A DNA stretch of 64,000 nt from positions 310,001 through 374,000 of the forward strand of contig JASVEC010000011.1 in the NCBI GenBank assembly GCA_030770535.1, read 5' to 3'. Source of the DNA: Batkoa obscura (lineage: Eukaryota > Entomophthoromycota > Entomophthoromycetes > Entomophthorales > Batkoaceae). The position numbers and the translations under genes are program-made. Below are positions 34,401-47,990 of this stretch, one piece after another (position 1 is the first letter of the stretch; the number at the start of each line of letters is the position of its first letter). The notes beneath the pieces are model-generated. The model made no database searches. It had not been told where the DNA came from and saw only the letters and a program-made list of their open reading frames with translations.

Positions 34401-37400
34401 TCAAGTGCTTCTTCACTTGCTTTCGAAATGTTTTGGAAATTTAGCTGATATCGATGACTCCTTTGAAGCTCGTCTTTAGCTTCGGCTAATTCATTACTTT
34501 AATTAAAGTTAATATTTAATTAAGAAAATAAAAAAATAGATACCGCAAACTTAAAAAATTTTCGTTGACTGATCCAATATTCTTTAAAGATTTTATAAAC
34601 TGTTCAACTTTTTCCTTATCTAAAGTTAATGAGTTTATAAGCTTTTTCTGATTAGCTAAATCGCTTTCAGCAACTAAAAGCTTTTCGTCAACCAAAGTTT
34701 TTTCTAAGCTCTACATAAAATAAATAAATGAACTAATAATCTTTATAAAACTTACTAATGAATTAACACGATCTTGAAAAAGATTGATTTCTCTTTCAAG
34801 TCGTGCATTTTGAGATAAAAGGTCTTCTTTGGACTTTCCAGATATTCCTTTGAATTCAGAACTTTATAAAAGTTAGATGTTTTAATAGGACTGCAACAAG
34901 GTTACCTTTCTCTTTTAAGAGCATTAATCAGTTCATCTTTTTGTTTCAACTCTAAAGTTGTATCTTTCGAGGAAGTTTCCAATTTATGCTGTAATTCTAC
35001 AATGCGATCACGGAATGACATATTTTCTTTATTCAATTCCATCAGGTCTGTTTCAATTTTATGCTTCTCTTTCTATTTGGACTTTAATATTAAAAAATAA
35101 AGAAAAAATTAGCGACCTTTAGCAACTCAATTTCAATTGTCCTTTCTGAAAGCATGGTTTTATCTCCTGCAATTTGAATCCTAATTTTATTAAAATTTTC
35201 ATTGAGCTAAAAGAGTAAATAACAATAAATAAATAAATAAAAGGGAAATGGGTTACTTTGTAATATCTTTCATCTTTTTCTTTAACTTCATCTTTCAAAC
35301 CATCAACTTTAACTTTTAACTCAGCAGTTTCTTTGATTATGGTTTCATACTGACTAGTTTTGGTTTTGATTTGGACTAAAATATTAATACTAATCTATAT
35401 CTAAAAATAAATGTATACCTTCAGCGAATAATAAACTTGCTTCCAAATGTACTATACGTTCGGTTTTTACATTAATTTCTGCAGCCATTTTGTTTATTCG
35501 ATTTTTTAAAGATTCTGTTTCCTCATTATGTGCTTTTTTCAATTTATTAAGATCAACCTAAATATATAAATATATTATATTAATTAAGAGTATAATAATT
35601 TTACGTCAACTAATTCAGGGCTAGACCCATCCGTTTGTAAATTCTCATTTTCGTCCTCACTTTCCTCCATGTCATTACAAATCGAGGAGTTATAATCTTT
35701 ATTTGCAGCTTTTTTTAGTTCTCTAATTTCTTTTTGTGCATCACTTAAGCTATTAAGAATTAGATAAAATCATGCTTTGTAATATAGCTTACCGCTGTGT
35801 CTCATTGGCTACTTGTATTTTTAATTCTTGATTAATTTTCAAAATATTTTGTATTTCCTAACTATTAATTATCATTTTTAATAATGAATTGAGAGTTTTA
35901 CCATTTCAGTCAAATTGCTAGCACATTTAGTTGCTCTATCTTGTACTTTATCATCGTCCCGTATTGATTTAAAATTATTTCCTAAAACATTCTGTATTTC
36001 ATTATCACCCCATAGACGAATAGCGTTGTTATTTGTATCTCTAGGCTGTAAAATTGTATCTGCATGATACTGTTCGCTAATGCCTTCATCGAATTTCGCG
36101 TTTTGGCTGAGAACTTCAATTTGGTTCTCATAAAATCGACGAATGATTTCGAGCTTATCAACTTTATCTTTTTTATATATATATTCCATTGTTAAGTCTT
36201 CATATTTCTGACATATCTCTTTTAATTGATCTGTACTTCTTTTCTCCGAGATTGAAGCTCGATCAAGCTTGATCAAAAGCTCTTCAGAATACCGTTCGAC
36301 ATTTTCATAATCTAAGGCTTTTAATTCATATTCTTTGACTAAAATGTCTAACATTTCTTTTAACTTTAGACAATTTTCTTCTCCAGATTTTAGTTTGCTC
36401 TCAAGTATATAGAAATCTGAAATCATTTTTACGTATGGCTTTCCAGATTTCGGATCCACTAAATTTAAGTTAAATGATCCAGTCTCTGATGAAAGATCAA
36501 GTTGTCCAAGGGCTTCATGATGATTTTCATATACTTCGATTTGCCTTTCTAAAGTTGAAAGTTTTTCTTTCATCTCTTTTTCATTAAATTCGTATCTATC
36601 TTGGATATCTTCTTTCTCACCTTTAACCTCCCTTAATGCTTTTTCGACTTTCTCTAGCTTTTCTTCTAAAGCTCGAACTCTCTCATCAGCATTATTCGCT
36701 CTTGTTTGATAAAAGTCTGACATTAACAAATTTTCACTCAAATCTTTTTTATAATTTGTTTCATTTTCACTAATTGCTTTGTTTAGTTCCTTAGTCTTTT
36801 CTTCCTTCTCTTTGACTTGATCTGATAATTTTTCAACCTTAGCATTTAAATTTTCCTTATCTGATGTCAAATCTCGAATATTTTTTTGGAGCATTTCATT
36901 CTGACTGCCCAACATGATTATTTCAGTTGACTAATAATATTTTAGTTAGCTACAAATTGAGTTTAAACATATACCTTTTGAACCCTGTATTCAGAAAATT
37001 CATTGATTTTATTATCTAGCTCTTTTTGGAGATAATCAGAATGTTCTTGATGGAACATTACTTTCTGATCCATGATTTTTTCTTTCCCCTAAGTAGATGT
37101 AAGTTTGATTAAAATATCAAAGCACAAAAAGATACTTTCAAAATAGATAGTGTTGACTCTAATTGGTTATTTTTGGTATTAAGATCACAATTTTCCTTTC
37201 TAATTTCAAATAACATTTTTTCACGGGATTCTACAGTTACTATCAACTAATTAGCTATCTTATTTATACAGAGAATATATTAATACGTTTTGATGCTTCT
37301 AGTTCTGAGATCTTTAAATTCAAAGTGCTTATTAAACTTTCCTTTCCTCCATGGCTTTTGAATTCAACGAATTTTTCTGTTACATCCTTTAGTTTTCCCT

Positions 37401-37827
37401 TTAAGTCTTGAATTTCTTTATTTGCATAAAAATAAGTTTAATTTAATAATAAAAGAAATATTTTTATACCTTTTAGATTAGTCTTGTTTTCTTGTTCTTT
37501 AATCTTTAATAAATCTCTTTCGGATTTTAATTTACCAATCTGATTTTCAAAAGTTTCAACAGTTTGTGCTAAAAAAGTTAGCTATTACCAGTGCACGAAT
37601 ATAATCTTACAATGCTTCAAATTGTTTTCTGATTGCTGTTTATTAAGTTCAATGGCCTCTTTTTTGAATTTAGTATAAGATCCTTCTTCTGAAAACAAGA
37701 GTTCGATAGCAGTAAATAATTGTCTTAAGTTTTTATCACGCTTGCATTTTTTCCTTAAACTTAAAACGACAGATTCATCAACTCCAAGTTCGGTGTGAAT
37801 TGGAACTTCTGGTGTGTCTGTATTCAT
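31406..37827 (-). CDS. TPR/MLP1-like nuclear-basket coiled-coil protein, copy A
   Basis: Nucleoporin TPR/MLP proteins build the nuclear pore basket and act in mRNA export surveillance and spindle-checkpoint tethering. About 20 exons separated by 42-65-nt introns yield roughly 1,850 aa (estimate). Nearly all is heptad coiled coil. Landmarks: N-terminal SVVLSLRKKCKRDKNLRQLF; the TPR-typical WINRAQQILNSE followed across an intron (33059-33107) by RVDPSEHERLKEKLGV; and an acidic Ser/Pro/Asp-rich tail ending SPIPGNLDLDELL. Copy B has the same landmarks in the same order and the same intron after ILNSE. In the central TPR block (about 36330-36400) copy A lacks the AP...QR signature that copy B keeps, so A looks like the faster-evolving duplicate. 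Confidence 0.85.
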
Positions 37828-38672
37828 ATTAAAAAAATGTAAATTTGAAACTAATATTCATTCTAATTTTATAAAATTCAATTAGAGATTACGCATTACA
37901 TTAAGCAAATCAATGGTTATATTTTTAGAACCAAGCTATGCAGAATATTTTAACAATAGCTAAACTGAAACGTTCAAATGTAGCAACTTTATTAGCTCTA
38001 AGGCTCAATCTGTTATTTTTATAGCAATGTAGTTTAAACTTGTCCTTTAAATATAATAATGCTTTGCTTTATATGACATGTAGGATTTAATTTTATTTAA
38101 CCTTTAAAGATTATCTTAAGTTGCTGTTAAGAGTATAAAAACTTTGCTTACAAGATCCTAATATTAGATTACCTTTAATGGTTTAACATAAATTAAAAAA
38201 TATTGAAAAAAAATTATGGATAAAATCACGATTGTATCTATTATATTATAATAATATGATTTCTTTATAATTCAAACAAAATTCATCATTACTGTTGTTT
38301 ATAAACAAATCTATATGGCAATAATGAAAAAGCAGCAATCAAACAATTAGTTCTTACTACTTTCAATAGCATTTTTTGTCGAAACTGATGATTTTGATAT
38401 TGATTTAAACAATAGTCCAAAACGTCTCTATAAAAAATGAAATTTTTAATAACCAATTTTAAAGAAATGTTTTAACAAACTTTATACCTTAAAAACAACA
38501 TTTTATTGATATCCTTTGTAAATAGTTAAACTGCTAGAAGTTAATATAGTAAAATTCAAATTTAATAATAGCAAAATAAGTATAAATTGTTTTGATGTTT
38601 TTAAGTACAGTACATTTTTATTTGCGTAGCAATCTGATCAATTTACTTTTAAAAAACAAACTTGTTTAATAT
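37828..38672. other. Spacer between tandem TPR/MLP genes
   Basis: About 845 bp: promoter of copy A and 3' flank of copy B. AT-rich; no gene seen and no obvious repeat at the duplication edges. Confidence 0.5.
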
Positions 38673-41600
38673 TTATTGTTCATTGTTAGGTTCATTATCT
38701 GACAAATCTCCCAAATCTAAATTCTCAGGTAAAGGCGAAAGTCCTTCAACTTCCAAATCTCCTTCCTCATTTTCATTAGCTGGTTTAGTACCTTGCTCGG
38801 GGGCATCCAAAGACTCACTAGCTAATACTTCGTTTTTATTTTCTGGTGCAACTTGAGCGTCATTTCTAAGTAAGTCATCCTCGGCTTCAATCTCTTTTAC
38901 TTTTTTGTTTAAATGTAATACTTCACCTTCAGGGGCTGGGATATTTTCTGGAACAGGAGATTTTCTTTTGTTTCTAATTTGAGCATCTTCAGTTTGGATG
39001 CTTTGAACATCTGGGTTTTGATTAATTGTTTCATCTGTTGAGCTAGGAAGTATTGTAGGACTTCTTGTTTCCAAAGCTTTGTCCACAATATCATTTTCTG
39101 ATTGCTGTTCTCTATGAAGGTTGACTGATCCACTATCAATTATATTTTCATTCACCAGTTGCTCAGAAACTGTATTTGATTCCATGTTTGGATTTGGAAT
39201 GGTCACTGGGTTCGAATTTGGTTCTTTAAAACCACTAAGTTCATTATTTAATCTATTCACTTCATTTTTTAGCTCTAAAATTTCTTCTTGTAGTTTCTTG
39301 GATTGATTTACATGCTTAGTTGAGAGCGCCTTGCCGCGCATTTCTAAGGTTGAAACTACTTTCCGTTTCTCCTCAGCAACTTTCTCTATTTCTTGAGAAA
39401 GGGAGTTGATTTCAGCAAGTTTGCTACTAAGCTCTGCCTTTAGACTATTGATCTCTTGAAGTTGATTACCATTGACAGTTTGAAGGTTAGCAATATCATG
39501 TGCCAACTTGTGGTTACTTTCTTTAATTAGTTCACTATCAACAACTAGCTTATCGTGATTAGCTCTTATTAAAGATAGCTCTTCTTTGAGGGAGCTAATT
39601 TCCTTTTCTAACTCCTGGACTTGCTTGTCATTTTCCTCCCTAACATCTGCTGTACCTTGACCTTTACCTTTGACATTGTCCCCCTTAGCTTCTGTTGATC
39701 CCTGAGCTTTGTCTTTAGGTTGGGAGTTTGCCATCACTTTATATTTACCATAGAGCTTAATAATTTGTGAAATCTTATTCGGGGTTTCGTTCTTCTTGTC
39801 CTCTGGAATCACAAGAAGACGCATGCTTTCATAGAGTAATTTAGAATCATTCCCTAACGAAGAAACTTTAGATTCCAAGATGGACTTATCTTCTTGTAAT
39901 GCTCTTATAGTTGAATTTAGTGTTTCTAACTCTTTATTTTTGGATTCTAATAATGATTTCAGATTTTCGTTATTTCCTTGATTTTGATTAGAATCTTCAC
40001 CACTCTTGATACGGGTCATGATCTCGGCTCTTTCTTTTTTAACTTGGTCTAACTCTTGGTTAAGTTTTGAAACTTCCAAAGAGCTAGAATTAACTTGCTG
40101 CTTAAGTTGGGCAATTTCTTGTTGCGCTGTATTATAACTATCTTGAAGTTTATTTGGTGCTTCCGTTCCTCCTTGCTGAGCATTACTAGCTTGAACTTGT
40201 TGGAGCTTCTTTTTATACGCGAGCATTATTTTAGCTTGCTTGTTAAGCTTTTCCTTTAGATCAGTTAGCTCATTTTTATTATTTACTTTTAATGACTCAA
40301 TATCCAGCTTATATTGTTCTATAGAAATTTGAGCCTCTTTCAAAGCTACAGATACCGAATTTAATTCATTCCTTGCCTCTTCAAGCTCTTTAGTAGTTAA
40401 GCCTAGTTTCTCTAATGAATGTTTTGATTCTGACAAAGCTTTATTTGCAGTGTCTAGCTCATCTTTGACTTTTTGATGATCTGCAGGATCGACTCTCTAA
40501 ATAAGGTTAAGGAAGGGAAATAGAAATTAAATTAACATACCTCACTATTAAGTATTTGTTGTGCACGATTTATCCAATGTTCGTTATCTTTTTTAAGATC
40601 ATTAATTTGTTTATCCTTCTCTTCAATTGTTTTTTCAACCTCTTGGAGTTTAGCTATAAAAAAACATTAATGCCTAACTTTGTATTTGAATTTAGTTACC
40701 ATCTACAGATAATGAATGTTTTTCAGTATCAATAAGCTTTACTTCAAGTTTGGACTTTTTCTTCAAAAGAGAATCATTGTCTTGTCTTAAATGGATATTG
40801 CTTTCGTTTAATTGCTTCAAATGAAGTATCTTCTCGTCTAATTGCTGTTTAAGGTGAGAAATCTGACTCATATCCTGCCCTCTCTTAGCATCCTAGAATA
40901 TTGTTATTTATTTAATTAACTGAAAAATAAAAACTATACGTTATTTAGTAGATCACGAACATGATCTAATTCTTTGCGAATGTTATCTCTCTCATTTTTA
41001 ATGCGACTATTTTCAGCTCCAAGAACTTCAATTCTAGCAAGGACAACTTCCTTTTCTTTCTTAAAGTACTTTATTAAGTCATGGTTTACAGTATTTGACT
41101 CTGAACTAGCTAGATTCTCTTCTTCTGACATGACAGAAATAAACGATGTGTTAACCCTTGCCTCTGCCTTTTCAACTTGAGCTAGAAGAGTATCATTCGT
41201 AGCTGTAAGATGGGAAATTCTATATTTTTATTAATTAAACTGTAAGCTATTTTCAATAAATCATACCTCTGCTCCAATCCTGTAATAGTTAAGTTGTTGG
41301 TTTTAATTTGACTCTTAAGATCAAATACAATGGAATCGTTTTCTGCTTTAACCAGCTCAATTTTTGTCTATATAATACGCTTAAATAAAATCGCTAAAAG
41401 CTTATAGAACTTACCTTTAATTCTAGAACTTCCTTTTGTAGTTTTTCATTTTCTTTTTTAGTTTTATGATTTGATTTAATTTTTTCAGCGTGGTTAGTTA
41501 ACTCGGATTCATAATTTTGAGTCTTTAAATTAAGCTGTGTCTTGAGGTTCTCTATTTGCTTATCCTTCTTTTGATGCAATGATTGTAAATGGGAAACTTC

Positions 41601-44600
41601 TCGTTTTAACGTCTTTAATTCAGAATTTAATTCATCCTTGATTTTCTTAGATCCTGAAATCATTTCATTTTCTTTATCGATGCATTTTGAATGTTCATCT
41701 TTCAAGCTATTGAAGCGCTCTTCGATCTCAGTTAACTTGTTTATTTGAGATTTATAACTCTTTTCATTGATACGTACTTGTTCTTCGGAACTCTTTTTAT
41801 AGTCCTCATAGGTAAGACTTAAAGCTTTTAATGCTTCCTCACTAGCCTTTGCAAAGCTCTGAAGTTCTGATTGGTGTGTTTTACTTTGAAGGAGCTCTTT
41901 TTCCGTGTTTGAAAGGTCATTGCTAATTGTAAATTAACATTTTATAAAATAAGATTAAAAACGATAATACCGAAGTTTGCTAAGCTCTTCAGTGATAATG
42001 TCTGAACTGGAAGACGATTGAATAAGTGCTTCAAGCCTTACTTTATCTTCTTCGAGACTCTTTATACGCTCTTTTGAGTGTATCAAATTACTATCAGATA
42101 CTGATAACTCTGCACGGATAGAAGCAATTTCCGAATTCTATTTAAATTGATTAAAATTATAAAATTCATATTATAAATATATTACTAATGAATCAATACG
42201 GTCTTGGCGAGCCTTGAGTTCTCTTTTAAAATGGATATTTTGGGAACTTAACTCTTGTCGAGATTCGTCAAGTGAATTTTTAGCACGCTCACTATGGAAT
42301 TTTAGACAACTTAATTAAATATAGATATTCTCTTACATTTCCTCTTTTAAAGAAGTAATCATTCCCTCCTTTTGAGTTAAAATTATTGACTCGCGTTTAA
42401 AGGCTTCTTCTAATTGGAGTTGAAGTTTGATTACCCTATCGTTTATTTGTGATTTATCATTATTAAGGGTTTTGATTTCTAGCTCCATCCTTTCAGTGTT
42501 ATTCTAATATAATATTAGTAAATCTATAGAATATAGTTAAAAGTAGGACCAAACCTTGGTCAACTCAAGCTCTCTCTTAATCCCAGATAAAATAATTTGA
42601 TTTTTATCCTTTTGGCCTTTAATGTCGTTAGATTCTTCTAAGATCTATAAAAAATTAGATCAAAGCTTTGTTATTTTAATTGACTTACCTGAATATACAT
42701 CTGGTCTTTTTCATTAAGATTAGTTTCTAAAGTATTATTTCTTTCTCTTAATTCTTTTAATTCATTTTGAATAGATTCGTAGCTTTGATTTAATAGAGAG
42801 TATCGACCTTAATAAATTATTATTAAAAGCATAGAAATGGAAATTTAATTTACTTTCAGAAAAACCAAATTGTGCTTGGAGATGAATTAAATCTTGTACT
42901 TTTCCAGAAAGCTCATCTTTTAATTTTTGATTGTTTTTAAGTAAAGAGGAGAAATTCTTATGTGATTCTATTCTCAATACATCCAATTCATTTCTCAATT
43001 TTTTAACTTGTTCTTCCGATTCAATGTTTTGGATGTGTTCATAAGATGGTGGTGCTTGAATATTTTGAATTGGAGTAATTGCAATATTTTGAGAAGCCTT
43101 TTGGAGGATTTCTATTTCAGATCGAGCAACCTTCAAATTCTCTTCTTGCTGCTTAATAACCAATTTCAAGTCCTCTACAAGTTCAAGTTTCTTTTCATTG
43201 AATGCATTCTCAAGTGAATCGATTTGCTCTTTAAGAATTCTTTCATCTTGATCTATTTTTGTTGCAAATTCTTGGATTACTTTTCTATCCTTCTCAGTGA
43301 ACCCAACAACTTCTTCGTGACCTTGAGGAGTATTATTCTCATTAACTTCATTTTCGTCTCGATTTTCAGTTAAAGGTGCTTTTTTCTTTAATAGCTTATT
43401 TTCCATTGACAATGCCTTAACTTTAATCGCTAAAGTATCTGCTTCTTTTTCAAGGAGTTCACTTGATCTTTTGTACTCATCGACTTTTGCAGTAGCTTTT
43501 TTAAAATCTATTGATAAATTTTCTTTGGACTTTAAAGCTTGATTGAGTTGGCTTGAGAGAACCTCGGCTTCTTTAACAATTCTATCATAATCTAACCTCT
43601 GTTTTTCGAAATATGGCGCACTTGTTTCAATTTCTTTAATAAGGGCATCAACCATGTCCTTTAACTTTTTGCTGTTATTTCTTTCTGCATTCAACTTCTT
43701 TTCTAGCTCAATGTACTCTGAATATATTTCTGTAAAGCTTTTCCCAGTTTTATGTGCGCTAAAAACTAATTTGGTTGAATCAGATAATATTAATTTTTCA
43801 GTATTCTCTGGGATAAATTGGCCAGTTTTGTAAGATCCAAGCTCCTTCTCTAACGATTGAATCTTTTCATTGAGGTTGATATCATTTTGTTGATACCTCT
43901 GTTCCAGATTGGATTTTTCGGCACGTTCGCTTGCTAATGTACTTCGAATTTCCTCAATCTCCTTTTCTAACCCTTGAATTCTTTCGTTAGAAATATTCAT
44001 GCTCTCTTTGTTCAAAGCTAAAAGTCTCGAATTAGCATCCAACTCTTTTTGAAATGCATTCTCTTTTTCAGTGAGCAATTTCTTTAATTCGACGTTCTTT
44101 TCTTCGCTAGATTTAAGTTCATTTGTTAAGCTATTAGCCTGTAAAGTGAGCGACTCGATCTTTGAATTTGAAATAATGCTTTCACTTTGGAGTTTTTCAT
44201 TTTCTCGTTGAAGTTTAGATAATTCAGTTGACTAAAATTAAGCATTAAATATTGTGTAAAAAAATACTGCTTTTGTATTACCTTTGTTATTCTATAATTC
44301 GAAAACTCTTTCACCTTTTCATCTAACTCTTTTTGTACGAAATCCGTCTGTTCCTTAAAGCTTTTTAAATTTTGCTCTAAAATAAGGTTTTCATTCTTTA
44401 AACATTTGATTAGTTGCTCGGTTTTTTAATGAAATATAAAGTACCTCCAAAGTATTTACTTTCGAACGTAGCTCATTAGCTATGATGGATTGCTTTGAAA
44501 GCTCCTGTCTAGTTTCAGACAAATCTTTCTCAGAGTTGCCTGACATATCTACAATAATAAATATTTTGTATTTTAAGTGGTATGTGAATTACTCCTGATT

Positions 44601-45182
44601 GATTCTAATTCAAGAACTTTTGCTTCGAGTGAAGAGATTAAGTTTTCTTTTTCTTCTTTAAATTTTGAAGTTTGCTCCTGGTTCTTCGCTTTTTCTTCAA
44701 GCATAGAATTCAATTGATCTCTTGCGTCGGCCAAATCCTTTTTTAAACTTTCATTTTCCTTAACTGATGATATATGTTAGAACGATAAATTGATTTTTTT
44801 TAAATAATACCTTTGTCTTTTAAGCTCTTTTCCGTCTTTTTACTCTCCTTAGTAACTTTCTTCTTCTCTTCTTCCGAAGATTTAAGCTTCGTTAGATAAT
44901 CTTGAATTTCCTGTTCTATACAAATATAATTAAAACCATGATTTATCTATTTATTTTAGTATTCCTACCATAATCGATATCCTTCTGGGTTATTTGCTCA
45001 TTGAGCCTTTTGATCTCATCTTTAGTTTTAGTAAGAGAATTTTCAGTAAAAAAGTTTTCAAGAGCCACAAGGAGCTGGTTTACATCTTTATCTCTTTTAC
45101 TTTTCTTTGTCAAATTTGTAATTACAGACTCTGGGACATCAAGCTGTTGATGTAATTGAATCTGTAAAGTTTCTGTATCCAT
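38673..45182 (-). CDS. TPR/MLP1-like nuclear-basket coiled-coil protein, copy B
   Basis: Same family and orientation as the downstream copy A. About 18 exons, roughly 1,900 aa (estimate). N-terminal SVITNLTKKSKRDKDVNQLL aligns with copy A. The central exon (44078 leftwards) contains the conserved TPR/MLP block IYSEYIELEKKLNAERN, KKLKDMVDALIKEIE, then APYFEKQRLDYDR, matching the human TPR and yeast Mlp1 'AP....QR.EY.R' signature. WINRAQQILNSE, the intron after it, and RVDPADHQK are shared with copy A. The tail is Glu/Asn-rich and ends SPLPENLDLGDLSDNE. Divergent from HSDL2 with 289 bp between starts. Exon edges inside the coiled coil are approximate. Confidence 0.87.
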
Positions 45183-45471
45183 ATTAAACTATCTTAATCG
45201 CTACTTTTCAACAATATTTATTTATTTATTTATTTTAATGTGATAAACTTTTAAATAAAAAATAGTTGAGTAATTTTTAAAAAAATTGTACTTGATTTTT
45301 TCTACTGGTTAAGCGATTCTTAATTTGGCTTAACTAGCATTGCAAAATATTTTACAGTATATGCTTACATCATTAATCTTTCTAAGCTCGAAAAAAAAAT
45401 TTAATCAAAACTTTTCATTTTCTACTCAACTATTGAATTATTTATAATAAAACCAATAGCGGCTTATTAGG

Positions 45472-46427
45472 ATGTCATTAAAAGGAAAAACTTTATTGAT
45501 TACTGGTGCATCAAGAGGAATTGGATTAGCTGTAGCTATTAGAGCAGCTAAAGATGGTGCTAATGTTGCTATTCTAGCCAAAACAGCCGAACCACATCCT
45601 AAGTTACCTGGAACTATTTATACTGCAGCTGAAGAAATTAGAAAAGCCGGTGGTAAAGCATTACCTATTGTATGCGATATTCGATCTGAAGACCAGATTA
45701 TTGATGCTATAAACAAAACAGTAACTGAGTTTGGTGGTATTGATATTGTAGTCAATAATGCTTCAGCCATCTATTTGAAAGGTACTGAAGAGGTCGATGC
45801 TAAACGCTATGATCTTTTAAATCAAGTCAATGCTAGAGGTACTTATTTAGTATCTAAAGTAAGTTCTATCTTGAAAGTTTAATTAAGATTAAATTCTTAT
45901 TTTTTAGTATGCCATTCCCCATCTTAAAAAAAGTAGAAATCCACATATTCTGAATATGTCGCCTCCACTAGTCATGGAAGAAAAGTGGCTTTCCCCTTTT
46001 CTCCCATATACCATGGCAAAGTAAAAAAATATTATTTAATATTGAAAAAAAATTAAATTATAATAGATATGGTATGTCAATGTGTGTCTTAGGTATGTCA
46101 GAAGAGTTTAAAGGAGATGGTATTAAAGTCAATGCACTTTGGCCATATACTTCTATTTTGACGGCAGCACTTGGCATGATTGAGGGTTTTGATGCACCTG
46201 AAAAGAGCCGTAAACCTGAGATCATGGCAGACTCAGCACACCTTATTTTAACAAAAGAAGATAATAATTTTACTGGAAACTTCATAATTGATGAAATTCT
46301 TTTACGTGAGGCTGGAATTGATATGGATCAATATGCTGTTGTTCCAGGCTCTAAAGACTTTAACCTTGACATGTTTTTAAATAAGGATATTAATAAGAAA
46401 ATCGAACAGCTAAGAGCTAAACTTTAA
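45472..46427 (+). CDS. Hydroxysteroid dehydrogenase-like protein 2 (short-chain dehydrogenase)
   Basis: NAD(P)-dependent short-chain dehydrogenase, in animals peroxisomal or mitochondrial. Three exons (45472-45858, 45908-46020, 46067-46427) give 286 aa. Rossmann motif TGASRGIG near residue 10, the HSDL2-specific KTAEPHPKLPGTIYTAAEEI, NNASAIYL, and catalytic YTMAK with the upstream Ser in NMSPP. The NALWP and TGNFIIDE blocks are also diagnostic for HSDL2 rather than generic SDRs. The protein ends after the SDR domain: the C-terminal SCP2 sterol-carrier domain of vertebrate HSDL2 is absent and no peroxisomal SKL-type tail is seen (it ends RAKL, a weak PTS1-like form). Confidence 0.93.
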
Positions 46428-47990
46428 AATTTAGAAGCTTGTAAATAAACATTTTTTCATGACAATTAAAAATCAAACATTTTATTTAAATTATGTATAA
46501 GAAATAAACAATAATACATTTCCTTTAAATTATTTTATTAGATTAAGCACTTACAGTGAAGTTGATTTTTTTTTATAAACTAGTGAATTATGATTGAAAT
46601 CACTAAGCGCTCTAGCAATAAGCCTATTGAGCTTGATAACAAATGTAAAAATATTTTATCGGAAATCAATTCCAATATATTATTATGTGAAATAAACACT
46701 TCTCTTAATGATTTAAAAATAAATACTTATTACCAATTATGGAGGAGTCAGTAAAAGGTTAATAAATGTATATATGTTGCATAGAATTTCAAAAACAAAA
46801 ATACTTAATCAATAGATTTATTCACTGTTTAATAAATTGAGCTATAATATAGTAATCTGCTTGTATAATTTGTTTGATAAATTGATTCCCTAGTTCAATT
46901 AAAAGATATTTATAATTTATTGTATTTGAAACCTTTAATTACCATTAGTGATAAACATACATCCAACCTTATCTAATCTAACAGTTTGGGCCATTATTAA
47001 TATTTAGTGAAGCTATATGTAATTATAGCGTATGGCTAATGCTAAATAAGCTGTCAAGTAAATAATCAGTGGCAATAAAATTGATTACAAGGTGCTTCGA
47101 GTGTACATAAAAGCTCGGAGTACCGATATGTGCCCAAACTGCTAATGACGTTTGTACATTTTTGAAATTTGTTAGCAAGTTGGGGAATTTACCTCTTTTT
47201 AAACTTTGCCACACACTTTAAATATGTTGCTCCTATCTTTTGTAAAGCAGTGTTATTTGATAAAATCCTTTCATAAAAGTATAGCTTAAAACTTTACAAA
47301 TCTATGTATATTATATGTTATCTCGAGGAAGACAACATAAATAAAATTAATGCTTTAGACATTTCTCTTATTCTTAAAATAAAAAGTTTATTTCTTTTTA
47401 AGATAGCATAATTATTTAATGTCGTCATAAAAGAGCAAAAATATCCTTGCTAACAGTAAGATTTTGTTCAGAACAAGATTCATACTTGTTAATGAAGTAT
47501 ACACAACTTTAACATATTGAAATTAAAAAGGAAAAACTACACCAATGTGCTTATAAAAGCTTTTAGTATCCAACATTTAACTAATTTATTAATCATAAAA
47601 TAATAAACTTTTTAGACTGACAAAATCTTTAATCATCATAAGTTTAATCCATGCATATTTCAAAATAAATTAGGTTAAAATAGTAATAATCAAAATTAAT
47701 ATTGCAATTAATAACCAAGGCTGTCGTCTGTCAACGCTCCCTTGAAATTGTACCAATAGATGTTAAAGTAAGGTCATTGTGAGTACGTAAACTAAATAAA
47801 TGAGGGATAAAAACAAGATACATCAAATAATTATAAGTAGCCATACAAAACGCAATTAGATCCTCCAAATTATTTTAACACCAATTAGCTTTTGATTACT
47901 GTCATGTGATATAAAAACACCTTTTGGAACTATAAAAAAGCAAAAAATCATCTTTGAAAAATAAATAATTATTCAATACCGAAAATCAAA
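46428..47990. other. Intergenic region with small ORF and possible transposase relic
   Basis: About 1.56 kb between HSDL2 and PEX11. Contains a 54-codon ORF (46590-46754) and a 63-codon minus-strand piece (47023-47214) discussed separately. The remainder is AT-rich. Confidence 0.4.
46590..46754 (+). CDS. Small hypothetical ORF (54 aa)
   Basis: ATG to TAA, 54 codons: Lys/Asn/Ile-rich with a Cys pair, no recognised domain. GTAAAAGG overlapping the stop could be a donor, but none of the nearby acceptors I tried gives a longer frame. Could be a chance ORF or an exon remnant; listed because its codon pattern is less monotonous than surrounding DNA. Confidence 0.2.
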   Translation: MIEITKRSSNKPIELDNKCKNILSEINSNILLCEINTSLNDLKINTYYQLWRSQ

